NCBI RefSeq assembly: GCF_000196255.1
Contig: NC_006371.1
Location: 1,625,903-1,665,429 of the forward strand
Source of the DNA: Photobacterium profundum SS9
GTDB lineage: Bacteria > Pseudomonadota > Gammaproteobacteria > Enterobacterales > Vibrionaceae
DNA length: 39,527 bases
Reading direction: 5' to 3'
Position numbers and translations under genes: made by a program
The notes under the pieces: generated by a model
The model's database searches: none
Told to the model about the DNA's origin: nothing
What the model saw: only the letters and a program-made list of their open reading frames with translations
Part shown: piece by piece, positions 16,755-25,210 of the stretch
Numbering within the stretch: the stretch's first letter is position 1
Layout: every line of letters begins with the position of its first letter

Positions 16755-17345
16755 ATGAGTTATACCGTAGAGAAAATCGGCGGTACATCAATGTCAGCAT
16801 TCGATGCTATCTTAGATAACATAATGCTACGCCCTAAATCTCCCTATAATCGCGTTTTTGTGGTCTCTGCTTACGGCGGTATCACCGATGCGCTGCTAGA
16901 GTGCAAACGTTCTGGAAAACCCGGCATTTACCAGTATATTGCCAAGCGTGATGAAACATGGCTAAAAGCTGTCGCCGATTTAGAAATGCGTATGCTACTC
17001 GTCAACGAAAATATGTTTGCCGATCCCCTTAATCGCAGACGTGCCGATCAATTTATCAAGTCAAGGATCACTGATGCAGTAAGCTGTATCACTAACATTA
17101 TAGAAACTTGTCAGTACGGCCAATTCTCTTTGCGTCATTATTTGCCTCAAATCAGAGAATTCCTATCGTCGCTCGGTGAGGCGCACAGTGCCTATAACAC
17201 TGCCCTGAAATTAAAAACCCTTGGTATTAATGCCACGTTTGTTGATTTGTCCGGTTGGGATAACAAAAGCTATGGCAGCCTAGATGACGTCATCAAACGT
17301 GCTTTTACCAATATTGATGTTACTAAAGAGCTGCCTATACCCACT
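16755..17345 (+). pseudogene. ask: Ectoine-type aspartokinase, N-terminal part
   Basis: 197 codons from ATG 16755 (ribosome site aaaggattccctc) encode the N-terminal amino-acid-kinase region. YTVEKIGGTSMSAFDAIL (ATP-binding KxGGTS), VVSAYGGITDALLE, LGEAHSAYNTALKL and FVDLSGWD fit the Ask_Ect aspartokinases of ectoine clusters better than LysC/ThrA. The enzyme phosphorylates aspartate for the compatible solute ectoine. The frame is cut after ELPIPT by an IS630 element and only resumes near the C-terminus, so about 175 middle residues are lost. ectABC, normally upstream, is not here; the IS50-like end stops 51 bp before the start codon. Confidence 0.82.
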
Positions 17346-17348
17346 CTA

Positions 17349-18433
17349 CTTCAAAATGCGGATTTCGCTGATTCCAACTTTTGAAAGTTGTCATTGATCG
17401 TACTGCTTAACGAGTCAGCAATTTCTGGGAGCGTGTCTGTGAAAAATCGGTCTATTCGCTCCCGAAATTCTTTTGCTGTCGCAAAATATCGGCTATTTCG
17501 AGCATGCTTATTCATCACCTTCCAGAGACGCTCTATCGGGTTAAGATTTGGACTGTAAGGAGGAAGATAGTGCAATTCGATGTTGAGTTTTTTCGCTTCT
17601 TCAACAACCTGAAACGAACGATGGTAACCAGCTCCATCAAGCACTAGATGAATAGTACCGCTTGCACGATAGAAATCCCGCGTTCGATTCAAAAAAGCAA
17701 TAATCGACTCACCATTTACTGTCTTATACTTGTCGACAATGGCTTCCGATAAGTGCCCTAAGCGGATAGCACCGACTATATTCAGTCGCGTACGGCTTCC
17801 CGTTGTTTCGATGGGCTTATCAACGCCTTTTTTGACCCACCCAGCCGTTATCTTGGTAGCTTGCGTTGGATGTACTGCATCCATGAATAACAGGGGTTCA
17901 TCGTCATTTAGTGATGCTTTGAGCTCCTCATAATCCTCGATGAACTCAGCCTGTTTTCCGGCATCAAATTTATGAGGGACACCTTTAGGTTTTTTATAAC
18001 TAAAGCCATGCTGGTGTAACCACTTGTTTAAACCAGAGATACTGTATTCAACTGAGAAGGTCTCTTTAATGTAAGCCGTTATTTGGTGGGTATGCAGATA
18101 AGTCACATCACAGAGATGCTGGGTCAATTGCTGTGTTTCGTCTGCATTTAAGTATCCATCAGAGCCACCGCTTTCAGGAGCTAGTTTTTCCTTTTGGATG
18201 AAGTCATTAAGTTGGCGAACAATCGTTGCTTCATGCTTACGCAATGCTTGAGCAATCATTGCCGATGACCAGCCCTCGTCACATAGTAAAACGGCTTTGA
18301 TACGATCACACTCCCGCTTGTCACGGCACTTTTTATGCCGTGATTCTAAGCTGCTCTTTTCTTTTTCGGTGAGAGTGATCTTTATCATCGGGCTATCATG
18401 ATCCTTTGCCCCAAAAATTCAAGCATTTTCAAT
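17349..18433 (-). mobile_element. IS630-family element inserted in ask
   Basis: Imperfect ends ttcaaaatgc (17350-17359) and, on the other strand, ttgaaaatgc (18432-18423) bracket one transposase gene. Boundaries are approximate. IS630 elements duplicate TA; a TA is present at 17347-17348 but not at the other side, consistent with loss of the adjacent ask segment. Confidence 0.75.
17351..18388 (-). CDS. IS630-family transposase
   Basis: 345 residues. N-terminal helix-turn-helix region (SSAMIAQALRKHEATIVRQL) and a second DNA-binding segment (SISGLNKWLHQHGFSYKKPK), then a DDE core with LLFMDAVHPTQ (first Asp), HLVLDGAGYHRS (second Asp) and YLPPYSPNLNPIERLWKVMN (Glu), the mariner/IS630 signature. 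Uninterrupted and of normal length, so potentially active. It reads against the aspartokinase remnant that it splits, and its stop codon lies in the element's terminal repeat. Confidence 0.93.
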   Translation of the reverse strand: MIKITLTEKEKSSLESRHKKCRDKRECDRIKAVLLCDEGWSSAMIAQALRKHEATIVRQLNDFIQKEKLAPESGGSDGYLNADETQQLTQHLCDVTYLHTHQITAYIKETFSVEYSISGLNKWLHQHGFSYKKPKGVPHKFDAGKQAEFIEDYEELKASLNDDEPLLFMDAVHPTQATKITAGWVKKGVDKPIETTGSRTRLNIVGAIRLGHLSEAIVDKYKTVNGESIIAFLNRTRDFYRASGTIHLVLDGAGYHRSFQVVEEAKKLNIELHYLPPYSPNLNPIERLWKVMNKHARNSRYFATAKEFRERIDRFFTDTLPEIADSLSSTINDNFQKLESAKSAF

Positions 18434-18769
18434 GATCACGGGTATATTACCTACTATTTAAGTGGTGGCATGGAAATCTTAAACAAATTGCTTTATAAAG
18501 CAGAAAAACGCTACTCAAATTCGACGATTACAGGCTGCATGGTTACGTTCATTTCAATTATTGGTGCCTCTATCAATACCAATACTGCTTTAAGCAAAGG
18601 CATACTCGCCTTAACAGACAAGCAGATTTCACCAATAGCAGCCCACTCTTCCATGCGTAATGTTAACGTACAGTTTGTTGTGGAAGACAAATATTACAAA
18701 GCGGCGATCTGTGCTCTTCACTCCGAGTTTATTAACCAATCTGAAAATACAACGCGCAAAATAGCTTAG
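18434..18769 (+). pseudogene. ask: Ectoine-type aspartokinase, C-terminal part
   Basis: The frame continues as NDHGYITYYLSGGMEILNKL and onward, with the ACT-domain-like end FISIIGASINTNTALSKGIL and HSSMRNVNVQFVVEDKYYKA, which fits the C-terminus of Ask_Ect. The methionine at 18398 belongs to IS630 sequence and is not a native start. Between this part and 17345 about 175 codons, including the second half of the kinase domain, are absent. A terminator follows at 18864. Non-functional remnant. Confidence 0.8.
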
Positions 18770-18863
18770 TTTCTTTTAAGGAAAGCTCCCCCCAACTTGG
18801 CAATGCTGCTCACAAAGAAAATGCCACTCACAACGGCAAAAAAGCGGCCTGAAGTTTAGGATT

Positions 18864-18894
18864 ATAAAGGCGAGAGTTTACCTCTCGCCTTTAT
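18864..18894 (+). terminator. Terminator of the former ect/ask operon
   Basis: A perfect 13-bp stem, ataaaggcgagag (18864-18876) with ctctcgcctttat (18882-18894), and a 5-base loop. It works in either direction by symmetry and lies 95 bp after the ask stop. Confidence 0.85.
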
Positions 18895-19024
18895 CGACTT
18901 AAGGCACTGAAATTCCAGTATATTCTGTAATACGACTTTGAATCGTTTCCCAAATCAAAATGGCATCGTTGCAATACGTGAAAATGAATTCTTACACAAA
19001 TAGCTTGAGATCCACGTATAAAAT
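18895..19024. other. Intergenic, with a short degenerate reading frame
   Basis: On the minus strand a stop-free stretch from about 18990 to 18899 ends CNDAILIWETIQSRITEY followed by TGISVP and a stop. It has no start and looks like the tail of a decayed gene or transposase; no family assigned. Confidence 0.25.
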
Positions 19025-19142
19025 GCTGACAATGCGCAGCGTATATATTTCAACGCAGAACCACTAGTTCTATAAATTAGTGCCTTGCTTAGAGCCCAAT
19101 AAATTCTCGCTGAAACGAGTACCTTGAGGTAACTTGGGTATA
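19025..19142 (-). repeat. Dispersed ERIC/MITE-like repeat, copy 1 (half element)
   Basis: Read on the minus strand from 19142, ttatacccaagttacctcaa and the following bases match 19735 onward over about 115 bp with scattered changes, including tagagcccaaca-like and tataaata-like blocks. Only one arm of the element is present here. It lies in opposite orientation to copy 2, on the other side of the gene at 19272. Confidence 0.75.
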
Positions 19143-19271
19143 AAATAGGGGCTTTATTAATTATTTCAAAATAATTGAAACAAATACTGCTGTTTTATGG
19201 TCAGATGAACATTATGAAATATAATGCGACTTTTACAGTTATGCACTTCGAGATTGAATCTGCCCCTGTAA

Positions 19272-19730
19272 TTGACGTTATCGTTAATCAAAGATGAAAG
19301 GTTCGCTATCAGTATATCTTTTGGGGTGAGAAATCACCGCATTGCAAAATGGTCACTGGTTATGGTTTGGCTAGTTATCGTTGTCTGTTTAGGACAACGG
19401 GCTGGTTTTATATCGTCGTGTCCAATGAGTGCTGATAATCGTTCATCTGAAGCATCACTTTTCAATGTTCTACCAGCCAACGCAGAGCTTGTAGCAACAG
19501 CAAATACAAGTGATCGCAGCATTAATAGCGCAACTGACAAGCAATGTGACATGACGGATCACCTGCTTCAAGTTCATCAACATTCTTTTGAACACGCTCT
19601 CATTTTTATATCATTATTGATCGTTGTGTTCGCTTGGTTGAGTACGATGCAATACCGTATTCCCGTTTTAACTGAACCTATCCCCCCTACCCGACGGCTT
19701 CATTTAACCTTGTGTGTTTTCCGAGAATAA
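19272..19730 (+). CDS. Small two-segment membrane protein upstream of scsB, unknown
   Basis: Up to 152 residues: a hydrophobic segment WSLVMVWLVIVVCLG near residue 30, a polar middle, then a Cys/Met/His-rich stretch (CDMTDHLLQVHQHSFEH) before a second hydrophobic segment ALIFISLLIVVFAWL. The His/Met/Cys cluster next to scsB suggests a periplasmic metal-related role, perhaps like CopL-type copper-regulatory proteins, but I do not recognise the family. Start is uncertain: TTG at 19272 gives the longest form; GTG at 19326 would give about 134 residues and a cleaner signal-like N-terminus. Flanked on both sides by the same repeat family. Confidence 0.6.
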   Translation: MTLSLIKDERFAISISFGVRNHRIAKWSLVMVWLVIVVCLGQRAGFISSCPMSADNRSSEASLFNVLPANAELVATANTSDRSINSATDKQCDMTDHLLQVHQHSFEHALIFISLLIVVFAWLSTMQYRIPVLTEPIPPTRRLHLTLCVFRE

Positions 19731-19734
19731 ACCC

Positions 19735-20002
19735 TTATACCCAAGTTACCTCAAGATGCTCGTTTCAGCGAGAATTTGTTGGGCTCTAGGCAAGGCACTT
19801 ATTTATAGACCTAGTCGTTCTACGTTGAAAATAAGTAACACTGCATAGAGCCCAACAAAACTCGCCCTTCGGGAGTGATTCAGCGTATCTACTTCTGTGT
19901 CAAATGTGTTTGAAAGGGAATGCCATTCCTACACACATTTTCCTTGAATTAAACACGCTGAGATCACTCTGAATCCTGCATCTTGAGGTAGCTTGGGTAT
20001 AA
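19735..20002. repeat. Dispersed ERIC/MITE-like element, copy 2 (complete, 268 bp)
   Basis: Terminal inverted repeats ttatacccaagttacctcaa (19735-) and, on the other strand at 20002, ttatacccaagctacctcaa bound a non-coding element. Internal blocks include two tagagcccaac-like segments in opposite orientation. There is no open reading frame of note, so it behaves like a non-autonomous MITE. It separates the 152-aa gene from scsB and may end or modulate transcription between them. Confidence 0.8.
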
Positions 20003-20062
20003 GCATTTCTACATCTGGCAAAAGCCAACATGATTTGTTTTAGCGTTTATTGGAGATCCACC

Positions 20063-22198
20063 TTGAAAAAAATATTCAACTCTTACGTTTCACTGTTCAT
20101 ATTGATCAGTCCGTCGTTTCTCGCACTTTTCTCACTTACAGCCAATGCATCAGATGAAAGCACTGGTTGGCTAGTGAACCCGATGCATCCCCCGCTTGAA
20201 GTTCGCTTAATGCTTACTGGGCAAAAAGATCTTGAAGCAAAAACAGTGGAAGGCTTTTTAGAAGTCAAACTTGATACTGATTGGAAAACCTATTGGCGTT
20301 CTCCTGGTGAAGGAGGCATAGCGCCAAAGGTTGATTGGGAACTATCCAATAACCTCGATACTGTAGATTGGCAATGGCCAATGCCAAAACGCTATGAATT
20401 TTTGGGCGTTGAAACCCTTGGCTATAAAGAACACGTCATCTTTCCGATGACTTTCCATATTGATGACATGAACAAGCCTGTTTTCCTCTCGGGAAAATTG
20501 ACGATGTCATCGTGTACAAGCATTTGTGTTCTGACAGATTACGAGTTGGTATTGGATTTCACGCCAGCTAATTTGCCGCTATCAACCAACGCCATGCATG
20601 TCTTTAACCAAGGTATGAGCCAAGTTCCAAAGACGTCGCAAGCTGTATCTTTAGACATGATTTCGTGGAACCAAGCCAAGAAAGAGCTCACTGTTGTAGC
20701 AACGAACACTGCAGGCTGGAATAAACCAGATGTATTCATTGATGGTCAATCTCAGAATGTAAAAGACACATCGTTTTTAGCCCCAAAGATCGCTATTAAC
20801 GATAATCAAATGATCGCAACAATGAGTGCATCAAGCTGGTTTGGTGATCCGGAATTACTCAATGAAGAGATGGCTGTCACAATCAGTGATGAGAACATGG
20901 CCGTTGAACTTTCAGCAACAGCAACCAATCAAATTGTACCGATGGCTGCCAATACCAGCTTACTCAAAATTATTGGCATCGCCTTATTAGGTGGATTGAT
21001 TCTTAACATCATGCCATGCGTACTGCCCGTTTTAGGCATGAAACTGAGTAGTATAATATCAGCTGAAGGGCTACAAAAACGCCAAATTCGTACGCAATTT
21101 TTAGCATCAGCAGCAGGTATTCTAACGTCCTTCTGGTTAATTGCAGGCTTTCTCGTAATACTAAAAATATCAGGTCAAGCTTTAGGCTGGGGTATCCAGT
21201 TTCAAAATCCGTACTTTATTGGTACCATGATCCTCATCACGGGTTTGTTCGCTGCAAACATGTTGGGGCTATTTGAAATTCGCTTATCGAGTAATGCGAA
21301 TACATGGTTAGCAACTCGTGGTGGTAACTCACATACCGGACATTTCGTTCAAGGTATGTTTGCAACCTTACTCGCCACCCCATGTAGTGCGCCTTTCTTA
21401 GGCACTGCCGTTGCGTTTGCGCTAGGGGCTAATTACATCACCCTATTTGCTATCTTTACCGCTCTTGCAATTGGTATGGCAGCCCCTTGGTTGCTGATTG
21501 CTTTGTTCCCACGATTGGCTCAAATGATGCCAAAGCCCGGCAAGTGGATGGACAACGTAAAAACCGTGTTTGGTTTGATGATGCTAGCCACCAGCATTTG
21601 GTTACTCACTTTGATGACCAGTTTCATAAGTACAAGTCTCGTTTGGTTAATCGGTCTTAGTTTAATCGTACTGTTGTTATGGCGCTTAGGAAATGTAAAA
21701 GGACGCAAGCCTGTTATCGTCACGCTCGCCTTCTTAATTTTTGGTTCTGCTGGCGGTATGCTTCTAGGCAGCGTAACCGCAGATCATTGGGCAACGCCAC
21801 TGCCTGCAGATCATGCATGGGTGCCGTTGCAAACAGATGAAATAGCACGTGCTGTTAGCCAAGGTAAAACCGTTTTTGTCGATGTAACTGCCGACTGGTG
21901 TATTACCTGTAAAGCCAACAAGATTGGTGTGTTACTTCAAGAGCCAGTTTATTCAACACTTGGCGAAGATAACATGCTGTTAATGCGCGGTGATTGGACG
22001 AAGCCGTCTGACTACGTGACAGGCTTCTTGCAGTCTTACGGTCGCTTTGGTGTGCCATTTAACATCGTTTATGGTCCGGGTGCGCCACAGGGTATCTCAT
22101 TATCCGTAATTTTAAGCTCTGATGATGTATTAAATGCCATTCGTGTTGCGAGTGATTCATCTAATGCCATGGTTTCAGCTCAGGCGAATAACGGTTAA
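20063..22198 (+). CDS. scsB: ScsB, DsbD-like membrane thiol reductase
   Basis: About 711 residues. Signal peptide, then a periplasmic DsbD-alpha-like region with a Cys pair (SSCTSICVLTDY), an eight-helix membrane domain with the two redox cysteines NIMPCVLPVLGMKL and LATPCSAPFLGTAVAF, and a C-terminal thioredoxin domain with DVTADWCITCKANK. ScsB passes electrons from cytoplasmic thioredoxin to periplasmic Scs proteins and is linked to copper tolerance. TTG at 20063 is preferred: it has ggag eight bases upstream and gives a normal signal peptide (LKKIFNSYVSLFILISPSFL). ATG at 20030 lacks a ribosome site. scsD follows after 10 bp; scsC is absent from the expected place. Confidence 0.9.
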   Translation: MKKIFNSYVSLFILISPSFLALFSLTANASDESTGWLVNPMHPPLEVRLMLTGQKDLEAKTVEGFLEVKLDTDWKTYWRSPGEGGIAPKVDWELSNNLDTVDWQWPMPKRYEFLGVETLGYKEHVIFPMTFHIDDMNKPVFLSGKLTMSSCTSICVLTDYELVLDFTPANLPLSTNAMHVFNQGMSQVPKTSQAVSLDMISWNQAKKELTVVATNTAGWNKPDVFIDGQSQNVKDTSFLAPKIAINDNQMIATMSASSWFGDPELLNEEMAVTISDENMAVELSATATNQIVPMAANTSLLKIIGIALLGGLILNIMPCVLPVLGMKLSSIISAEGLQKRQIRTQFLASAAGILTSFWLIAGFLVILKISGQALGWGIQFQNPYFIGTMILITGLFAANMLGLFEIRLSSNANTWLATRGGNSHTGHFVQGMFATLLATPCSAPFLGTAVAFALGANYITLFAIFTALAIGMAAPWLLIALFPRLAQMMPKPGKWMDNVKTVFGLMMLATSIWLLTLMTSFISTSLVWLIGLSLIVLLLWRLGNVKGRKPVIVTLAFLIFGSAGGMLLGSVTADHWATPLPADHAWVPLQTDEIARAVSQGKTVFVDVTADWCITCKANKIGVLLQEPVYSTLGEDNMLLMRGDWTKPSDYVTGFLQSYGRFGVPFNIVYGPGAPQGISLSVILSSDDVLNAIRVASDSSNAMVSAQANNG

Positions 22199-22208
22199 AG
22201 GTGAGTAC

Positions 22209-22778
22209 ATGTCAGAATTGAACGGAAACGCATCACCTAAAAGACCTCAGAAAAAAACTGAGGATAAAGACAAGAAAAAGAAAGCGAAAGGGATACGCCA
22301 CTGGCTAAAAGAAGCCGTTATATTTATTGCGATATTGACTATTTTCAGTACAGGGCTAGACATTTGGCGCAGTGGCGACATGCCATCCAATGAAGTACCA
22401 GAACTGATTACTCAAACCATTAACGATGAAACTATCGATTTAAAAGCAATGAGTTACGAGAAGCCAGTATTACTGTATTTCTGGGCTACATGGTGTCCGG
22501 CATGTAAATTTGTATCCCCCACCGTAAACTGGATGAGTGATCACTTTACTGTTGTATCTGTTGCCATAACATCGGGTGAGAATCGCCGGATAAATGCATT
22601 TATGGATAACAGTGGTTATACCTTTCCTGTTATCAACGATGATAAAGGAAACATAAGTCGATCTTGGGGAGTATCAGCTACGCCAAGTATCGTTATCATT
22701 AAAGACGGCGAAATATCATTCATCACAACAGGGGTGTCGACGCCACCGGGTTTATGGTTACGGATGTTGTTTGCTTAG
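22209..22778 (+). CDS. scsD: ScsD, membrane-anchored TlpA-like thioredoxin
   Basis: 189 residues from ATG 22209 (ribosome site aaaggtgagtac). A lysine-rich cytoplasmic N-terminus, one membrane anchor (HWLKEAVIFIAILTIFSTGL), then a periplasmic thioredoxin fold with active site FWATWCPACKFVSP and cis-Pro loop VSATPSIVII. Fits ScsD, a protein-disulfide oxidoreductase partner of ScsB. Ten bases after scsB and ended by a strong terminator, so the two are one operon. Confidence 0.9.
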   Translation: MSELNGNASPKRPQKKTEDKDKKKKAKGIRHWLKEAVIFIAILTIFSTGLDIWRSGDMPSNEVPELITQTINDETIDLKAMSYEKPVLLYFWATWCPACKFVSPTVNWMSDHFTVVSVAITSGENRRINAFMDNSGYTFPVINDDKGNISRSWGVSATPSIVIIKDGEISFITTGVSTPPGLWLRMLFA

Positions 22779-22813
22779 GTTTTATTGACGAAAAGCGATA
22801 GATCTTAATATGG

Positions 22814-22851
22814 AAACACCCGGTAAACGTGTAGTTTATCGGGTGTTTTTT
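22814..22851 (+). terminator. Terminator of scsBD
   Basis: aaacacccggtaaac (22814-22828) pairs with gtttatcgggtgttt (one wobble) around a short loop, followed by ttt. Strong rho-independent terminator 36 bp past scsD. Confidence 0.88.
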
Positions 22852-22908
22852 ATAGCGAATCAGATAACTAGTCATGAATAAGTGTTAGGTAACTATATCA
22901 TCGACTAT

Positions 22909-23427
22909 TCACTCCCAATCCCAGTGACGACGATCATGCTCTTGAGACGGTATCATACGATAACCGCTAATATTTTGGTGCTGAACATTTTGCATCGCTT
23001 TATGAAACTGCTTACGATCTAAATGAATCAAGTTTTCATGATCACCCGATTCTAAATAAATCTCATCTTGCTCTAACAACATATCATCAATCAACATACC
23101 CACTTGGTATGCTTGACCCAATGTGGGAACAGCACCTGGTTCGCAATCTTGGAAAACATTCGATAACTCATGTTCACTAACAAGCAAATATTGCTTACCA
23201 GTCATGCGGTTAATCTTATCGATCATTACCCGTCGATTTGAAGGAACAACTGCCATCAAATATTCGTTATTCTGATCGATTAGCATAACAGCCTTTGCGA
23301 CTTGTGTTGTAGGCACGTGCGCTGAAACAGCAGAGCTAAAAGACGTATCAGTATGACGATGATGTGTAAGGCTAAAGTCAATATTACGACTATTGAGAAA
23401 TTGCCCGATAGAGATTGCCATGGCCAT
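22909..23427 (-). CDS. YbaK/EbsC-type aminoacyl-tRNA deacylase
   Basis: 172 residues of the bacterial Pro-tRNA editing (YbaK) fold: TTQVAKAVMLIDQ (substrate-pocket Lys), MAVVPSNRRVMIDKI, and the signature DCEPGAVPTLGQAYQ. These proteins hydrolyse mischarged tRNAs in trans. The specificity of this subfamily, common in Vibrio, is not clear from sequence. ATG at 23427 has a good ribosome site (gaggtaatcATG); Met3 is an alternative. The polar C-terminal tail (MIPSQEHDRRHWDWE) is an extension of the core domain. Monocistronic, opposite to scsBD. Confidence 0.85.
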   Translation of the reverse strand: MAMAISIGQFLNSRNIDFSLTHHRHTDTSFSSAVSAHVPTTQVAKAVMLIDQNNEYLMAVVPSNRRVMIDKINRMTGKQYLLVSEHELSNVFQDCEPGAVPTLGQAYQVGMLIDDMLLEQDEIYLESGDHENLIHLDRKQFHKAMQNVQHQNISGYRMIPSQEHDRRHWDWE

Positions 23428-23601
23428 GATTACCTCCTCAGAATATATACTGGCGCTATTTACCTTGCTTAATTGATGCCAAGATAATTAGTAATGCTCA
23501 GTATTCTGGTCACAGGAAAAGTATGGAGGCTGAGCCGCTTTTTCGCGAATTAATTATCCAATATTTAGACTAGGCATTATCAATGCTACGTTCAGTATAA
23601 C

Positions 23602-24108
23602 TTAATTAATACGCCGTATTTGCCAGAACTTGCGGCTCCAGTACGGATTATCCAATCGAGAGATCATAACCCCTCGCGATGTAGACGCATGTAAAAATTC
23701 AGCCCCCCCCAAATAGATACCTACATGGCGTGTTGTATATCCGGTCTTAAAAAAGACTAAGTCACCTTCTTTTGCATTCGCGACAGCAACATAGCGACCC
23801 AGTTTTACCTGCTCTGAGGTTGTACGAGGTAGCATCTTTTCATACACAGAAGAATACCCGACCTGTACAAACGCAGAACAATCAATCCCACGTTTAGTAT
23901 TGCCACCTAGCCTATATGGCGTGCCTTTCCAAACATCATAAACATTCGTAAAATCAATATCGTTGGCATCAACTCTAGCTGTGTGTTTTACCATAACAGA
24001 ATCTAGATCAGATGTTGATTGGCCTGCTTTTGTTGTATCAGACGAAGAACACCCCACGATCGTGGTAAGCATCATGCCTATAAATATTGTGTAATAGCGA
24101 CTCTTCAC
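23602..24108 (-). CDS. nlpC: NlpC, NlpC/P60 lipoprotein
   Basis: 168 residues. Lipoprotein signal (MKSRYYTIFIGMMLTTIVGC, Cys20 in the lipobox), a linker, then an NlpC/P60 domain from about residue 58: KGTPYRLGGNTKRGIDCSAF (nucleophile Cys) and TTRHVGIYLGGAEFLHASTS (catalytic His), ending DNPYWSRKFWQIRRIN. The end and active-site blocks match E. coli NlpC closely. Predicted D,L-endopeptidase acting on peptidoglycan stem peptides from the outer membrane. Divergent from a GNAT gene with a 138-bp shared promoter region. Confidence 0.9.
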   Translation of the reverse strand: MKSRYYTIFIGMMLTTIVGCSSSDTTKAGQSTSDLDSVMVKHTARVDANDIDFTNVYDVWKGTPYRLGGNTKRGIDCSAFVQVGYSSVYEKMLPRTTSEQVKLGRYVAVANAKEGDLVFFKTGYTTRHVGIYLGGAEFLHASTSRGVMISRLDNPYWSRKFWQIRRIN

Positions 24109-24246
24109 GATTTATCCCAAACCTTTAAATTAAAATTTTATCGTGCATAATTATTATTTTAAGCATCTATTTTTGGATGATATTATGGAATAGATTAGCC
24201 ATTAGTGCTATCGATAACGCTCTATTCATCAAGATGGTAGGTATGT

Positions 24247-24726
24247 ATGACGACAGTCACTTTACGCCCATATAACCCCAATGATACAAAAAGATTAGCC
24301 CATATATATACACAAGCAGCACTGATTTTGGGTAAAACACAGTACACCGAACAACAAGTACAGATGTGGGCAGATTACCCTGTTCAATATTTTGATGAAT
24401 TTACAACCATGCTTTCCAATGGAGATACGTATGTAGCAATATCTGATTGCGGTGAGATCCTCGGGTTCGGTCAGCTTTGCCCAACAGACTACGTCACTTT
24501 ACTGTATGTGTTACCGGAATATTCACGTGCAGGAGTTGGAACAACAATCTATAAGCAGCTAGAAAATATCACACAAGAAGATAAGCAAAAATGTGTCAGT
24601 GTGACGGCGAGTAAAATATCTAAAGGGTTATTCGAGAAACTGGGTTTTGAAGTCATTGATACTGAAATATCACTGAGAAATGGCATTGAATTTGAGCGCT
24701 ACAACATGGTTAAAATATTCATATAG
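24247..24726 (+). CDS. GNAT-family N-acetyltransferase
   Basis: 159 residues with the GNAT order: VTLRPYNPNDTKRLAHIYTQ (beta1-alpha1), GFGQLCPTDYVTLLYVLPEY (beta4), then the acetyl-CoA pyrophosphate loop SRAGVGTTIYKQLE (R-x-x-G-x-G/A form) and FEKLGFEVIDTE near the end. Closest in style to the YafP/ElaA-like group, acting on an unknown small molecule or protein amine. Its start, ATG 24247, lies after gatggtaggt. Confidence 0.85.
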   Translation: MTTVTLRPYNPNDTKRLAHIYTQAALILGKTQYTEQQVQMWADYPVQYFDEFTTMLSNGDTYVAISDCGEILGFGQLCPTDYVTLLYVLPEYSRAGVGTTIYKQLENITQEDKQKCVSVTASKISKGLFEKLGFEVIDTEISLRNGIEFERYNMVKIFI

Positions 24727-25210
24727 ATTCTGCTGAAATCCGGTACGCAAAAACCTATCGCTTTACTTTAGCAAACAGCCTCGAAAATGCTTTAGCCATA
24801 GTGAAACTTACGATGATTAATTAACCAATCCGTCAATTCATTAAGATCCATTTAGGATGATGTTCAACCTTTGTCCTAGAGTAGAAATACTAACCCGCTC
24901 ATATTCCACTCAAAAAAAACTGATTTATTAAGCGAGCCACCTCATCGCTAGCTATCTAATCGAATACCATTCATAATACTGTGTAATTTTGAAACGGTAG
25001 CGTGCCTATCGCTCAATATTGAGTCGAATAATGAGTCTCGACTAACAACTGATGTTGTTATACACCGATTTTTGAATTTTGTTTTGATTTGTTGTATTTT
25101 TGTAAAGTTGAGTCGATCACTTTTTAGACCTATTCTGTAAAGTAGGACGTTTGAGTGACATTTATCATTCACAATATATCGAAGCAACTGTTTGATACAA
25201 AGGAGTTTTT
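24727..25210. other. Intergenic region upstream of plsC
   Basis: 484 bp without a supportable gene; a 79-codon minus-strand frame (24948-25187) lacks a ribosome site and family features. It must contain the plsC promoter (aaggagttttt ribosome site just before 25211). No repeat or operator recognised. Confidence 0.4.

Noticed and set aside
24948..25187. 79-codon minus-strand frame before plsC
   Set aside because: Low-complexity chance frame in AT-rich promoter DNA; no ribosome site.
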